From positions 1 to 64,000 of the forward strand of contig NZ_RIAX01000011.1 in the NCBI RefSeq assembly GCF_003719725.1: DNA of 64,000 bases, read 5' to 3'. Below the pieces are notes generated by a model. It did no database searches, was not told where the DNA came from, and was given only the letters and a program-made list of their open reading frames with translations. A program made the translations under genes and the position numbers. Source of the DNA: Planococcus salinus. Lineage in GTDB: Bacteria; Bacillota; Bacilli; Bacillales_A; Planococcaceae. Positions 20,957 to 34,569 of the stretch are shown here, piece after piece (within the stretch, counting starts at the first letter, position 1; each line of letters begins with the position of its first letter).

Positions 20957-21586
20957 TTATTTCGCTTTGATAGCCGATTTTACTCGGACTAACGATTTGC
21001 GGGATCCAGGGACATTCCCTTTAACAAGAAGCAAATTACGCTCAGCGTCAACTTTCACGATGTGAAGGTTTTGAATCGTAATTGTGTTGCCACCCATTTG
21101 ACCAGGCAATTTCTTTTGTTTGAATACACGGTTTGGAGCAACCGGACCCATTGAACCAGGACGACGGTGGTAACGTGAACCGTGACTCATTGGTCCGCGT
21201 GATTGTCCGTGGCGCTTGATAACACCCTGGAAACCTTTACCTTTTGTTGTTCCTGTTACATCTACTACATCGCCTTCTGCGAATACATCAACTTTGACTT
21301 CCTGACCAATCTCGTAATCAGCTAAGTTTACATTGCGAAGTTCGCGAATGAAGCGCTTAGGAGCAGTGTTCGCTTTAGCTACGTGGCCTTTAGCCGGTTT
21401 GTTGGAAAGCTTTTCGCGCTTGTCTTCAAAACCTAACTGAACTGCTTCGTAACCATCAACCTCAACTGTTTTCTTTTGAAGAACTACGTTTGCAGAAGCT
21501 TCAATTACAGTTACAGGGATTAAATCACCGTTCTCAGCAAAAACTTGCGTCATACCGATTTTTCTACCTAAGATTCCTTTGGTCAT
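20957..21586 (-). CDS. rplC: 50S ribosomal protein L3
   Basis: L3 (uL3) is an early assembly protein reaching the peptidyl transferase centre. The 209-residue product starts [20 protein letters not shown] and has the central extension [20 protein letters not shown]. It is full length and follows rpsJ. Confidence 0.98.
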   Translation of the reverse strand: MTKGILGRKIGMTQVFAENGDLIPVTVIEASANVVLQKKTVEVDGYEAVQLGFEDKREKLSNKPAKGHVAKANTAPKRFIRELRNVNLADYEIGQEVKVDVFAEGDVVDVTGTTKGKGFQGVIKRHGQSRGPMSHGSRYHRRPGSMGPVAPNRVFKQKKLPGQMGGNTITIQNLHIVKVDAERNLLLVKGNVPGSRKSLVRVKSAIKAK

Positions 21587-21634
21587 GTCGTCACACCTCC
21601 TGCAAATTTTTATGTTTTCTATTTCGTTTACCGA

Positions 21635-22073
<439 letters not shown>

Positions 22074-22102
22074 ATTATACAAAAGAAAAAAGAACTTCGC
22101 AA
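22074..22102 (-). promoter_or_regulatory. Promoter of the S10 operon
   Basis: TTGCGA (22097-22102) and a perfect TATAAT (22074-22079) are separated by 17 bases. The -35 hexamer lies inside the stem and loop edge of the upstream terminator. Confidence 0.75.
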
Positions 22103-22124
22103 GTGGTTGCGCGAAATTCTTTTT
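22087..22124 (-). terminator. Terminator after the YuiF-like gene, overlapping the S10 promoter
   Basis: AAAAAGAACTTCGC (22087-22100) pairs with GCGAAATTCTTTTT (22111-22124) with one mismatch and a ten-base loop. On the minus strand a T-rich run follows (TTCTTTTTTCTTTT). Confidence 0.75.
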
Positions 22125-22197
22125 AATTCGCTTTTATTAGTATAGCAGGTTTTGTTTCAGATTCAACACATACGCTAATAGTCCGAACATTTCGAGC

Positions 22198-23520
22198 TTA
22201 CCCCAGCAGCATGACGGCAATCCAGCCAAAAATGACGAGCGGAATATTGTAATGGATAAACGTCGGCACCACCGTATCCCAAATATGGTTGTGCTGTCCA
22301 TCCACGTTCAATCCGGCAGTCGGTCCAAGCGTCGAGTCGGATGCGGGAGAACCGGCGTCACCTAACGCACTCGCTGTACCGACCAAAGCGATGATGGCAA
22401 TCGTACTGAAACCGAACTCCAGGCTCATTGGGACAAAGATGGCGGCGATGATCGGAATGGTCGCAAACGAAGAGCCAATCCCCATTGTCACCACCAAACC
22501 AACCAGCAACATGGCAAGCGCTGCCACTCCCTGATTGCCTGCGAACAAGTCGGATACACCTCCGACCAATGATTCAATCGCTCCCGTTGCTTTAAGAACT
22601 GACGCAAAGCCGTTGGCGGAAATCATGACGAATCCGATAAACGCCATCATACGCATGCCTTCGCTCAACACGTCATCCGCTTCCCGCCATTTCATCGCGC
22701 CGAACACATACAGCACCAAAATACCGGCAAGCGCTCCAATAATCATCGAGTCTGTCGCAACCTGTGCATACAGTGCTGCAATTAACGCAACTACTGTGAC
22801 GATGACGTCTTTCATCGAAGCCGTCCTTTTTTGAATTTCTACTATATTAGTTGTTCTCTTCTGGTAATCCCGTGGCTTTCGATAGGAAAAGAAAATCGCA
22901 ATAGCAAGCCCCGCTGCCAGGCCAGCCACCGGCAAAGCCATCGCGCGCGGAATATCCGCCATATCAATTGCCAATCCCGCAAGCTCCATTTGTTCATGTA
23001 TAGTCTCATGAAAAATCAATCCAAAGCCATACGGCAGCAAAATATAAGGAGCCGTCAGGCCGAATGTCAGAACGGCTGCAATCAACCGGCGATCGATCCG
23101 TAGTTCATTCATTACATGAAGGATTGGCGGAACCAATAGCGGTATGAAGGCGATGTGAATCGGAATCAGGTTTTGTGAAAAAATCGACATGGCCAATAGC
23201 GCCAATACGATCAACACTTTTGCCAGACTGGCTCTTGTCGTTTCTCCATCGCGGTTGACAATTTTCAACACGCCCGCAACCAAGAGTTCCGGGATTCCGG
23301 TTCTCGAGATGGCCACCGCAAAGCCCCCAAGCATGGCATAGCTGAGAGCGATTGTCGCTCCTTCCCCCAGCCCCTCTGTAAACGAAGTGACGGTGTCCGC
23401 GAAAGACAAGCCGCCGCTTAATCCTCCCGCCAATGCCCCGACCAGCAAAGCGAACACGACGTTGACACGGAGCAAACTTAAAACGAGCATGACCAGAACG
23501 GCCACGATAACTGCATTCAT
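22198..23520 (-). CDS. YuiF/NhaC-type ion or amino acid antiporter
   Basis: This 440-residue, very hydrophobic protein has roughly a dozen predicted membrane helices. Near the end is TASALGDAGSPASDSTLGPT, a segment typical of NhaC-like members of the ion transporter superfamily, and the closest B. subtilis relative I recognise is YuiF. Family members are annotated as Na+/H+ antiporters, but some are suspected amino acid transporters, so the substrate is open. Its position after the leucine operon would suit an amino acid carrier, but it has its own promoter, a palindromic operator candidate and its own terminator, so co-regulation is not shown. Confidence 0.8.
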   Translation of the reverse strand: MNAVIVAVLVMLVLSLLRVNVVFALLVGALAGGLSGGLSFADTVTSFTEGLGEGATIALSYAMLGGFAVAISRTGIPELLVAGVLKIVNRDGETTRASLAKVLIVLALLAMSIFSQNLIPIHIAFIPLLVPPILHVMNELRIDRRLIAAVLTFGLTAPYILLPYGFGLIFHETIHEQMELAGLAIDMADIPRAMALPVAGLAAGLAIAIFFSYRKPRDYQKRTTNIVEIQKRTASMKDVIVTVVALIAALYAQVATDSMIIGALAGILVLYVFGAMKWREADDVLSEGMRMMAFIGFVMISANGFASVLKATGAIESLVGGVSDLFAGNQGVAALAMLLVGLVVTMGIGSSFATIPIIAAIFVPMSLEFGFSTIAIIALVGTASALGDAGSPASDSTLGPTAGLNVDGQHNHIWDTVVPTFIHYNIPLVIFGWIAVMLLG

Positions 23521-23533
23521 AATAATTAATCCC

Positions 23534-23549
23534 CTTTAGTTTACTAAAG
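23534..23549. promoter_or_regulatory. Palindromic operator candidate upstream of the YuiF-like gene
   Basis: CTTTAGTTTACTAAAG is a perfect 7-2-7 inverted repeat. It lies between the -10 box and the start codon, at about +10 to +30 of the transcript, where a bound repressor would block elongation or initiation. The cognate regulator cannot be told from the sequence. Confidence 0.5.
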
Positions 23550-23567
23550 CATTAAAGCACAGGATTT

Positions 23568-23596
23568 AAAATACCAAAATGCTATATCGCTGTCAA
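23568..23596 (-). promoter_or_regulatory. Promoter of the YuiF-like gene
   Basis: A perfect TTGACA (23591-23596) and TATTTT (23568-23573) are separated by 17 bases, downstream of the leu operon terminator. Confidence 0.65.
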
Positions 23597-23625
23597 CACG
23601 AACATCCATTGTTAAAACAGTTAGA

Positions 23626-23660
23626 AAAATAAAAAACCTCCGCTCGTTAAGCGAAGGTTT
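23626..23660 (-). terminator. Terminator of the ilv-leu operon
   Basis: AACCTCCGCT (23635-23644) pairs with AGCGAAGGTT (23650-23659) with one mismatch around a five-base loop. On the minus strand TTTTTTATTTTTC follows. It lies just past the leuD stop. Confidence 0.8.
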
Positions 23661-23668
23661 TCAAAGTT

Positions 23669-24259
23669 CTATGCCTGCTGTCTTTTTTCTTCATATTCCT
23701 GGATGTGCGAATCGTATTGAAAAGTCAAAGCGATTTCGTCCCATCCTTTCAACAGCATTTCTTTCCAGTAAGGATCAATCGTAAATTCATATCGTGTTCC
23801 GTCTTCCCCGGTTACCGTCTGCTCTTCCAAATTCACTTCCAGCTGAAATGGCTTCTCAGTTCCTTTGGCTATAAGCTCATCGACTTGCTGATTGGACAGC
23901 CGAATCGGTAAAATTCCGTTTTTTACGCAATTGTTATAGAAGATATCTGCATAACTCGGAGCAATGACGACATTGAAACCGTAATCCTGGATTGCCCACG
24001 GGGCGTGCTCGCGTGAAGAGCCGCAGCCGAAGTTTTCCTGTGCGACTAAAATTTCGGAGCCGTTGTAGCGCGGATTGTTCAATACGAATTCTTCTACCGG
24101 CGTGCCATCCGGATGGAAGCGCCAATGATAAAATAAATATTTTCCAAACCCGGTCCGTTCAATGCGTTTCAGAAATTCTTTTGAAATGATCTGGTCTGTG
24201 TCTACGTTTTTTCGGTCAAGCGGTGTTAAGATGCTTGAGATTTTATTGATGGGTTTCAT
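23669..24259 (-). CDS. leuD: 3-isopropylmalate dehydratase small subunit
   Basis: LeuD is the swivel domain of isopropylmalate isomerase, which moves the hydroxyl group in the second step of leucine synthesis. The 196-residue product starts MKPINKISSILTPLDRKNVD and has DTDQIISKEFLKR and the signature NFGCGSSREHAPWAI. The ATG at 24259 has AAGGAGGAGG upstream; the longer open frame would run into leuC. It is the last gene of the operon. Confidence 0.97.
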   Translation of the reverse strand: MKPINKISSILTPLDRKNVDTDQIISKEFLKRIERTGFGKYLFYHWRFHPDGTPVEEFVLNNPRYNGSEILVAQENFGCGSSREHAPWAIQDYGFNVVIAPSYADIFYNNCVKNGILPIRLSNQQVDELIAKGTEKPFQLEVNLEEQTVTGEDGTRYEFTIDPYWKEMLLKGWDEIALTFQYDSHIQEYEEKRQQA

Positions 24260-24284
24260 TAAAAGGCCTCCTCCTTCGCCAATT

Positions 24285-25703
24285 TCATGATGATGGCACG
24301 GGTTCTTGCATAAATTTTCGAACATCGGTCAAATGCCCTTCAATAGCAGCTGCTGCAGCCATCACCGGACTGACGAGATGCGTCATCGAGCCTGCACCTT
24401 GGCGGCCTTCAAAATTCCGGTTGGAAGTGGATGCGCAACGTTCCCCTGCAGGCACCGCATCTTCGTTCATCGCCAGACACATACTGCAGCCTGTTTCCCG
24501 CCATTCAAAGCCGGCTTCCAGGAAGATTTGATCAAGCCCTTCTTCTTCTGCCGCTCTTTTTACCGTTTCAGAACCCGGAACTACGATGGCCGTAACAGAA
24601 GGATGCACTTTTTTGCCTTTCACGATTTCACTTGCTGCCCGAAGATCTCCCAGGCGGGCGTTGGTGCAAGAGCCAATAAAGACATGTTGGATGTCGATGG
24701 AAGACAATGGTGTCCCCTCCTCCAATTGCATGTACTTCAGTGCCTGCTGCAATGCTTCACGGTCGGCCTGTGTTTCATAGTCCGAAGCATATGGAACGTG
24801 TTCAGCAATACCGGAGCCCATAGAAGGATTTGTTCCCCACGTAACAAAAGGTGAAATTTCATCGGCATGGATGCTCAATGAAACGTCATATTCAGCATCG
24901 GCGTCCGTAGCCAGCGCCAACCAGCCAGCTGCCGTTTTCTCGAACTCTTCGCCTTTTGGCACGTGACGACGGCCTTTTAGGTATTCCACTGTCGTTTCGT
25001 CAGGGCTGATCAACCCTGCCCGTGCACCTGCCTCAATGGACATGTTGCAAATGGTCATACGTTCTTCCATCGATAGGTTGCGAATCGCTTCCCCTGTGTA
25101 TTCAATGATATGGCCAGTCCCCATATCCACTCCGAATTTCGAGATAATCGCCAAAATAACATCTTTCGCCGCCACACCAAATCCAAGCTCCCCGTCAATA
25201 CGGATTTCCATGGTTTTTGGTTTTGATTGCCAAAGGGTTTGCGTGGATAAAACGTGCTCCACTTCACTTGTTCCAATCCCAAACGCCAAAGCGCCGAATG
25301 CGCCATGCGTGGAGGTATGGCTGTCACCGCAGACGATGGTTTTGCCCGGTTGTGTCAATCCGAGTTCCGGACCGATGACATGGACAATGCCCTGGTCAGG
25401 ATGGTTGATTCCCGCCAGCGGGATGCCGAACTCATCACAATTGTCCTGCAGCGTGGAAATTTGCTTGCGGGAAATCGGATCGGTAATGATGTCCCGATTC
25501 CGCGTCGGCACATTATGGTCCATCGTTGCAAAGCACAAATCCGGACGCCGGACTTTCCGGCCGTTCAGGCGCAGTCCCTCAAATGCTTGAGGAGATGTAA
25601 CTTCATGCAATAAATGAAGATCGATATAGAGCAGGTCCGGCTTTCCTTGCTCTTCGTATACAATGTGCTGCTCCCATATCTTCTCAATAATCGTTTTCGC
25701 CAT
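24285..25703 (-). CDS. leuC: 3-isopropylmalate dehydratase large subunit
   Basis: LeuC is the aconitase-like subunit that carries the [4Fe-4S] cluster. The 472-residue product starts [19 protein letters not shown] and has the cluster cysteines in [12 protein letters not shown] (first) and [13 protein letters not shown] (second pair). [15 protein letters not shown] motif [14 protein letters not shown] is present. The ATG at 25703 fits the family length. It works with LeuD, encoded 25 bases downstream. Confidence 0.97.
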   Translation of the reverse strand: MAKTIIEKIWEQHIVYEEQGKPDLLYIDLHLLHEVTSPQAFEGLRLNGRKVRRPDLCFATMDHNVPTRNRDIITDPISRKQISTLQDNCDEFGIPLAGINHPDQGIVHVIGPELGLTQPGKTIVCGDSHTSTHGAFGALAFGIGTSEVEHVLSTQTLWQSKPKTMEIRIDGELGFGVAAKDVILAIISKFGVDMGTGHIIEYTGEAIRNLSMEERMTICNMSIEAGARAGLISPDETTVEYLKGRRHVPKGEEFEKTAAGWLALATDADAEYDVSLSIHADEISPFVTWGTNPSMGSGIAEHVPYASDYETQADREALQQALKYMQLEEGTPLSSIDIQHVFIGSCTNARLGDLRAASEIVKGKKVHPSVTAIVVPGSETVKRAAEEEGLDQIFLEAGFEWRETGCSMCLAMNEDAVPAGERCASTSNRNFEGRQGAGSMTHLVSPVMAAAAAIEGHLTDVRKFMQEPVPSS

Positions 25704-25721
25704 GCGAACCGCTCCTTTCAC

Positions 25722-26822
25722 TTACACATACGCATACATGATGTGTTCTGATACCAATTCTCTTTCCAACTCTTCGATTACTTTTGTCACAAATTTTTCA
25801 GTAGAGACGATGCCTTTGCCATTTCTCATTACATCTCCTGTGCCGTATCCATCATCCAAAACGCCCATAACCGCTGCTTCAATTGCCGAAGCTTCCGTAT
25901 GAAGGCCGAATGAATGGCGCAGCATCATCGCTGCCGACAGAATTGCGGCTGATGGATTCGCTTTCCCTTGCCCTGCAATATCAGGTGCTGAGCCATGTAC
26001 CGGTTCGTAAAGGCCGAAGCCATCTGAGCGGACGCTTGCTGAAGGCAGCATCCCCAAAGAACCTGTGATGACCGAAGCTTCATCGCTCAGGATGTCGCCG
26101 AACATATTTTCCGTTACCATGACATCAAATGCGCGTGGATCTGTAATCAGCTTCATTGCTGCCGAATCGACAAGCATATGCTCTACTTCCACATCGGGAT
26201 AAGCTGTCATACGTTCTTCCATCACTTCGCGCCACAGCTTGCTTGTTTCCAATACATTCGCTTTATCGATGGAAGTGACTTTTCCTCTGCGTGTACGCGC
26301 AATTTCAAAAGCCTGATCGACAATGCGTTCAATTTCTTTTCTTGTATAAACCAGTGTATCGACTGCCGCTTCTTCGGAACGCTGCTTTGGCTCCCCGAAA
26401 TACAAACCGCTTGTCAATTCTCTGACAATCACCATGTCCACTTCCTTGGCAACTTCCTGTTTCAAAGGCGATGAGCCCAAAAGAGCAGGAATTGCTTTGA
26501 CAGGTCGGATATTCGCAAACAAATCAAAATGCTTTCGGATATTCAGCAATCCTTTTTCTGGACGCAAGTGAGCAGGATTACGGTCCCACTTTGAACCTCC
26601 GACTGCACCGAGGAGAATCGCGTCGCTCGCTTCACAAACCTCAATTGTTTCCTGAGGCAATGGATTTTCAAATTGATCCACCGCTGTTCCACCAATCGCC
26701 GCCTGCTTTAAATGAAAAGTGTGTCCATAACGCATTGCAATGGATTGCAGCACTTTAACTGCCGCCTCTGTTACTTCTGGTCCGATTCCGTCGCCTGGCA
26801 ATACCGCTATTGTTTTTTCCAT
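25722..26822 (-). CDS. leuB: 3-isopropylmalate dehydrogenase
   Basis: LeuB oxidatively decarboxylates 3-isopropylmalate with NAD+, the third step of leucine synthesis. The 366-residue product starts MEKTIAVLPGDGIGPEVTEA; the C-terminal half has DKANVLETSKLWREV and the metal site near NMFGDILSDEASVITGSLGM. The start has GAGGAGG upstream; a 32-codon upstream extension of the frame would overlap leuA and is rejected. Confidence 0.97.
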   Translation of the reverse strand: MEKTIAVLPGDGIGPEVTEAAVKVLQSIAMRYGHTFHLKQAAIGGTAVDQFENPLPQETIEVCEASDAILLGAVGGSKWDRNPAHLRPEKGLLNIRKHFDLFANIRPVKAIPALLGSSPLKQEVAKEVDMVIVRELTSGLYFGEPKQRSEEAAVDTLVYTRKEIERIVDQAFEIARTRRGKVTSIDKANVLETSKLWREVMEERMTAYPDVEVEHMLVDSAAMKLITDPRAFDVMVTENMFGDILSDEASVITGSLGMLPSASVRSDGFGLYEPVHGSAPDIAGQGKANPSAAILSAAMMLRHSFGLHTEASAIEAAVMGVLDDGYGTGDVMRNGKGIVSTEKFVTKVIEELERELVSEHIMYAYV

Positions 26823-26853
26823 TATAAATTCCTCCTCGTTTGATACGTCTGTA

Positions 26854-29425
<2,572 letters not shown>

Positions 29426-29453
29426 TCATTTCCTCCTAAGGTTTGTGGGTTTT

Positions 29454-29966
29454 TTATAGTATATTCAATTGCGCGGTTTGCGCTTTTTGAGTTTCCCTGA
29501 CGAAAGCCGAAACACCGGTTCTTGTCAGTTCTTTGACTCCGTAAGGTTTGACCATGTCGATGAATGCTTCAATTTTCTCCGGGTCGCCTGTTACTTGAAA
29601 TGTCGTTACGTTTTTGCTCATATCAACAACAGTCGCCCGGAACGGTTCAACGATACTGTAGATTTCACTTCTGACAGCCGGCGGAGTGACAACTTTCACT
29701 AAAGCCAGTTCCCTCATCACCATCGCCTTGTCAGTGATGTCGTTTACTTTGATCACATCAATCTGCTTCTGCAATTGTTTCAGCAGTTGCTCCAACTTGC
29801 CTTCATCTTCTACATTGACGACGAATGTCATCTTGGACATCCCCGGTTGCTCGGTATGACCAACCGATATGCTCTCTATATTGAACTGCCGCTTCATCAG
29901 AAGGCCGGTGACGCGGTTCAGCACACCACTTTGATTGATTACTGTTGTTGTGATAATTCGTTTCAT
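29454..29966 (-). CDS. ilvH: Acetolactate synthase regulatory subunit
   Basis: IlvH (also called IlvN) binds the catalytic subunit and gives it feedback sensitivity to valine. The 170-residue product has an N-terminal ACT domain ([20 protein letters not shown]) up to about residue 80 and the C-terminal ALS_ss domain with [20 protein letters not shown]. Its start overlaps the ilvB stop by four bases. Confidence 0.96.
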   Translation of the reverse strand: MKRIITTTVINQSGVLNRVTGLLMKRQFNIESISVGHTEQPGMSKMTFVVNVEDEGKLEQLLKQLQKQIDVIKVNDITDKAMVMRELALVKVVTPPAVRSEIYSIVEPFRATVVDMSKNVTTFQVTGDPEKIEAFIDMVKPYGVKELTRTGVSAFVRETQKAQTAQLNIL

Positions 29967-31693
29967 TCATCCGTCACCCCAATCATCTCGTTCAACCCTT
30001 TGCCTGGTGCGACCATTGGATATACGTTTTCCATTTGCATCACCCGGCAATCAATCAATGCCGGTTCCGGCGAATTGAATGCTTCAGCAAACACTTTCTC
30101 CGCTTCTTCCATCGTCTCCACCTTATAACCCTTAATATCGTATGCTTGTGCCAGTTTCACAAAATCGGGCTGCACATGAATCAACGATTGGGAATAACGT
30201 TCGTCGTAAAATGTGTTCTGCCATTGTCTCACCATTCCCAGGCTCTGATTATTCAGAATGACAACTTTCACGGGAAGGCGAAGCTCCTGTAAAAGTGAGA
30301 GTTCCTGCAAAGTCATCTGGAATCCGGCATCACCGACTATGGATACTACCTGTTGGTCCGGCTTGGCCAATTGAGCACCGATGGCAGCCGGAAAGCCAAA
30401 GCCCATCGTTCCGAGTCCTCCTGAAGTCACCCAGTTGTGCGGGTGGTTAAACTCGTAATACTGAGCGGTCCACATTTGGTGCTGTCCAACGTCAGTCGTG
30501 ACGATAGCGTCTCCTTTCGTCAAGCGGTGGATTAACTCGACTGCTTGTTGCGGCAAGATTTCCTCTGTTTTTTCAGCCTTATACTGAAGAGGGAATTTCT
30601 TTGTATCTGCTGATAGTTTCATCAGCCATGCATCCGTTTCTTCTCCGGTAAAGTTTTGCCGCAACAACTCCTTCAATGCTTCTTTTGCATCAGCCACTAT
30701 CGGAATAGCGGTAGGAACATTTTTCCCGATTTCAGCTGGATCGATATCAATGTGAATCACTTTTGCGTTCGGTGCAAAATGAGCGAGATTGCCAGTCAGG
30801 CGATCGTCAAACCTTGCGCCGATGTTCAATAACAAATCGCATTCACATATGGCCGTATTCGCTGTATAGGTTCCGTGCATTCCAGCCATCCCCAGAAACA
30901 GTGGATGATTCCCTGGAATGCTGCCAAGTCCCAGCAACGTATTTGTTATCGGTATTTGATGGCGTTCCACAAATTCTTTCAATTCGTCTGAAGCTTTTGC
31001 AGCAAGTACACCCGCACCTGCCAGAATCAGAGGTTTTTTTGCTTTCGTCAGAGCTTGTACCGCTTTTTGGATTTGGAGATAATTCGGTTTCGTTGTCGGC
31101 TGATACCCCGGCAGCTCCACTTCCTTATCATGTTCAGGAATGGTCAGAAACAACCCTGTGGAAATATTTTTCGGAATATCCACTACTACCGGCCCGGGGC
31201 GGCCAGTGGAAGCGATGTAAAAAGCTTCGTTAATGATTCTCGGTAAATCTTCAACATTCTTTATTTGATAATTATGTTTTGTAATCGGTTGTGTAATTCC
31301 CACTATATCCGCTTCCTGGAAAGCATCCGTTCCAATCACCGAACTTGCAACTTGTCCGGTAAACACGACAAGCGGAAGGGAATCGAGCATAGCATCCGCT
31401 ATACCAGTCACCAGGTTTGTGGCTCCTGGTCCTGAAGTTGCCAGAACAACTCCGGTCTTCCCTGAAACTCGGGCATATCCTTCGGCGGCATGTATGGCTC
31501 CTTGCTCATGACGTGCAAGAACATGTCGGATTGGATTTTTGTACAATGCATCGTAAATAGGAAGTACAGCCCCTCCCGGGTAGCCGAAAATCACATCCAC
31601 ACCTTGCGCTTTTAATGATTGAATAAGGACGTCTGCACCGTTGCCGCCTGGCTGCTGTTCTGTTTTCTCTTTTACTTTTACTTGTGCTTCCAA
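29963..31693 (-). CDS. ilvB: Acetolactate synthase catalytic subunit
   Basis: IlvB is the thiamine-diphosphate enzyme that begins valine, leucine and isoleucine synthesis. I place the start at TTG 31693 (576 residues): AAGGAGG lies just upstream, and any earlier start would translate the T-box leader. The catalytic glutamate is in [16 protein letters not shown], and the cofactor motif runs from [13 protein letters not shown] to [19 protein letters not shown] is the N-terminal signature. No ilvD, needed for the pathway, lies in this window. Confidence 0.96.
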   Translation of the reverse strand: MEAQVKVKEKTEQQPGGNGADVLIQSLKAQGVDVIFGYPGGAVLPIYDALYKNPIRHVLARHEQGAIHAAEGYARVSGKTGVVLATSGPGATNLVTGIADAMLDSLPLVVFTGQVASSVIGTDAFQEADIVGITQPITKHNYQIKNVEDLPRIINEAFYIASTGRPGPVVVDIPKNISTGLFLTIPEHDKEVELPGYQPTTKPNYLQIQKAVQALTKAKKPLILAGAGVLAAKASDELKEFVERHQIPITNTLLGLGSIPGNHPLFLGMAGMHGTYTANTAICECDLLLNIGARFDDRLTGNLAHFAPNAKVIHIDIDPAEIGKNVPTAIPIVADAKEALKELLRQNFTGEETDAWLMKLSADTKKFPLQYKAEKTEEILPQQAVELIHRLTKGDAIVTTDVGQHQMWTAQYYEFNHPHNWVTSGGLGTMGFGFPAAIGAQLAKPDQQVVSIVGDAGFQMTLQELSLLQELRLPVKVVILNNQSLGMVRQWQNTFYDERYSQSLIHVQPDFVKLAQAYDIKGYKVETMEEAEKVFAEAFNSPEPALIDCRVMQMENVYPMVAPGKGLNEMIGVTDE

Positions 31694-31735
31694 TCTGTCC
31701 GCCTCCTTCTTTTTAAGTCTTAGTGGAACAAAACA

Positions 31736-32015
31736 AAAAGCTTTTCCATCCCTACACAAAGAAACATGTTCTTCGTCTAGGGATGAAAAAGCTTCATGGT
31801 ACCACCCTATTTCGTTGCGCAACCGCAACCTCATGGACAAGCAATGCTCGTCCTTTGATAACGATGCCCTTAGTCGAGCACCGGGACTGCCTATACGATC
31901 GAAACCATTCAGCAATCCACTCAGAGGGGATGTCGTAAATGGGAGTATTGCCGGCTTCCACCAATACCGGCTCTCTGTGAATACAAGTTCCATTTACTTT
32001 TACCTCGTCATTGAG
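31736..32015 (-). promoter_or_regulatory. T-box riboswitch upstream of ilvB, isoleucine specifier
   Basis: The minus strand shows the T-box order: GACGAG K-turn (32009-32004), AAAGTA loop E side, AGAGAG, specifier ATC (31931-31929) ten bases ahead of the end of CCCTCTGAGT, the T-box AGGGTGGTACC (31808-31798), and a terminator TAGGGATGAAAAAGCTT / AAGCTTTTCCATCCCTA (31738-31794) with a T-run. The UGGU bulge would pair with a tRNA ending A73-CCA, which fits tRNA-Ile. It should release transcription of ilvB-leuD when isoleucyl-tRNA is scarce. The terminator is of the transcription-attenuation kind. Confidence 0.9.
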
Positions 32016-32044
32016 ATACAACTATTTTTTTCTGTCTGAACTTT

Positions 32045-32944
32045 TTACACTACGTTCAACTGTTCTCCGTATACTTTAACGCCGTCTTCCTGAACAAGCT
32101 GGCGGAATGAGCAAAGTAAATCATTTGTTACCGGGCCTGGAGTACCTTTCCCAATAACTCGTCCGTCCACTTTCACTACCGCTATCACTTCTGCAGCAGT
32201 TCCGGTTAGAAATACTTCGTCTGCTACGTAAACGTCATGTCTGGTGAATACACCTTCCTGCACGTCGTATCCTTTTTCAGCAGCCACTTCCATAATGGCG
32301 TTGCGTGTAATGCCTTCCAGCGCTCCCACATATCCGGGCGGCGTCAATAACTTATTGTTGCGTACAATGAAGATGTTATCGGCCGAACCTTCAGCCACAT
32401 ACCCTTGATCGTTCAGCATCAATGCTTCCGAGACACCGGCCAAATTAGCTTCAATCTTGACCAAAATATTGTTCATGTAATTGAGTGACTTTACTTTTGG
32501 GCTTAGTACATCTGAGCGACTTCGTCTGCTTGCCACCGAGACAATTTCAATTCCCGTTTCGTATAGAGCTTTTGGGAAAATGGACAACGGCTCCGCAATT
32601 ACGATGACATTGGGCTTGGCACAGCTGAAAGGATCCAACCCCAGATTCCCAATCCCTCTCGAAACGACAAGCCGGATATAAGCATCCTTCAACTTATTGC
32701 GTCGAAGCGTCTCGACAACAAGTGTTGTCATCTCTTCAACGGTGTGTGGAATCTCCAGCATAACGGACTTTGCTGAATCGTAAAGACGCCCCAGATGTTC
32801 TTCTAAACGGAAGACGTTCCCGTTGTATGAACGAATGCCTTCAAAAACTCCATCCCCGTATAAAAATCCGTGATCGTAAACGGAAATTTTAGCATCTTCT
32901 TTACCCACAAATTCGCCGTTAATGTAGATAACTTGTTCGCTCAT
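32045..32944 (-). CDS. ilvE: Branched-chain amino acid aminotransferase
   Basis: IlvE transfers the amino group in the last step of valine, leucine and isoleucine synthesis, using pyridoxal phosphate. It is a class IV aminotransferase of 299 residues starting MSEQVIYINGEFV; Lys152 in KSLNYMNN is the probable cofactor lysine, and GYVAEGSADNIFIV binds phosphate. A GTG three codons upstream is an alternative start. It lies upstream of the T-box with its own promoter, so it should be expressed without the T-box switch. I saw no clear terminator between it and the T-box. Confidence 0.95.
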   Translation of the reverse strand: MSEQVIYINGEFVGKEDAKISVYDHGFLYGDGVFEGIRSYNGNVFRLEEHLGRLYDSAKSVMLEIPHTVEEMTTLVVETLRRNKLKDAYIRLVVSRGIGNLGLDPFSCAKPNVIVIAEPLSIFPKALYETGIEIVSVASRRSRSDVLSPKVKSLNYMNNILVKIEANLAGVSEALMLNDQGYVAEGSADNIFIVRNNKLLTPPGYVGALEGITRNAIMEVAAEKGYDVQEGVFTRHDVYVADEVFLTGTAAEVIAVVKVDGRVIGKGTPGPVTNDLLCSFRQLVQEDGVKVYGEQLNVV

Positions 32945-33019
32945 GATGTCCACTTCTTTCTTTATATGATTTAATTAGTAATTGACGTAATATTCAAATG
33001 CTTTCAGTAAATTGTTGCT

Positions 33020-33048
33020 ATCATATCGCCTATTTCAAGCTCTGTCAA
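33020..33048 (-). promoter_or_regulatory. Promoter of ilvE
   Basis: A perfect TTGACA (33043-33048) and TATGAT (33020-33025) are separated by 17 bases. The AT-rich stretch upstream (33049-33220) contains a TTTTTTTCGAAAAA dyad that might bind a regulator such as CodY, but the match is loose; otherwise I see nothing in it. Confidence 0.75.
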
Positions 33049-33216
33049 TCGCCTTTTGAAACTTTTTAGGCAATTTTGAATTTTCCTTTTTCATGTATCC
33101 GTTTACATCAGCGATATATCGCACTTTCCGACAAAAATATTTTTTTTCGAAAAATTTGTGAACGGACCAGAAAACCCCGAATTTACGACAGTTGGAGTGA
33201 GGTAATTTTAGACAAT

Positions 33217-33253
33217 AAAAAAACCCCCATCTCAGAAAAACTGAGATGGGGGT
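33217..33253 (-). terminator. Terminator of the str operon after tuf
   Basis: ACCCCCATCTCAG (33223-33235) pairs perfectly with CTGAGATGGGGGT (33241-33253) around a five-base loop, followed on the minus strand by a run of T. This is the strongest terminator in the window and isolates tuf from ilvE. Confidence 0.95.
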
Positions 33254-33267
33254 CGGTTTTGACGAAA

Positions 33268-34455
<1,188 letters not shown>

Positions 34456-34540
34456 TAGAAAAATCCTCCTCAAAATTTATGTTAGCTGGCAATTTGAGTG
34501 CCAAAACGATAGGCGCCTACCGCTTTGACCATACAAATTA

Positions 34541-34569
34541 TTTATACTTTATTAAAGACCAAAATTCAA
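34541..34569 (-). promoter_or_regulatory. Candidate internal promoter for tuf
   Basis: TTGAAT (34564-34569) and TATAAA (34541-34546) are 17 bases apart, ending at the fusA stop codon. Downstream, in the leader, lies the palindrome TAGGCGCCTA (34510-34519). Separate extra transcription of tuf is known in other bacteria; here it is inference. Confidence 0.4.

Noticed and set aside
22831-23103. Plus-strand open frames opposite the transporter and many other genes
   Set aside because: They mirror good minus-strand genes, lack ribosome binding sites and show no family features. No plus-strand gene in the window could be supported.
31694-31993. A 100-codon N-terminal extension of ilvB
   Set aside because: It translates the T-box specifier stem, T-box sequence and terminator. 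The TTG at 31693 has a strong ribosome binding site and gives the family length.
33049-33210. A CodY box upstream of ilvE
   Set aside because: TTTTTTTCGAAAAA and nearby AT-rich dyads match the CodY consensus only loosely in a very AT-rich stretch, so chance is likely. Kept only as a note.
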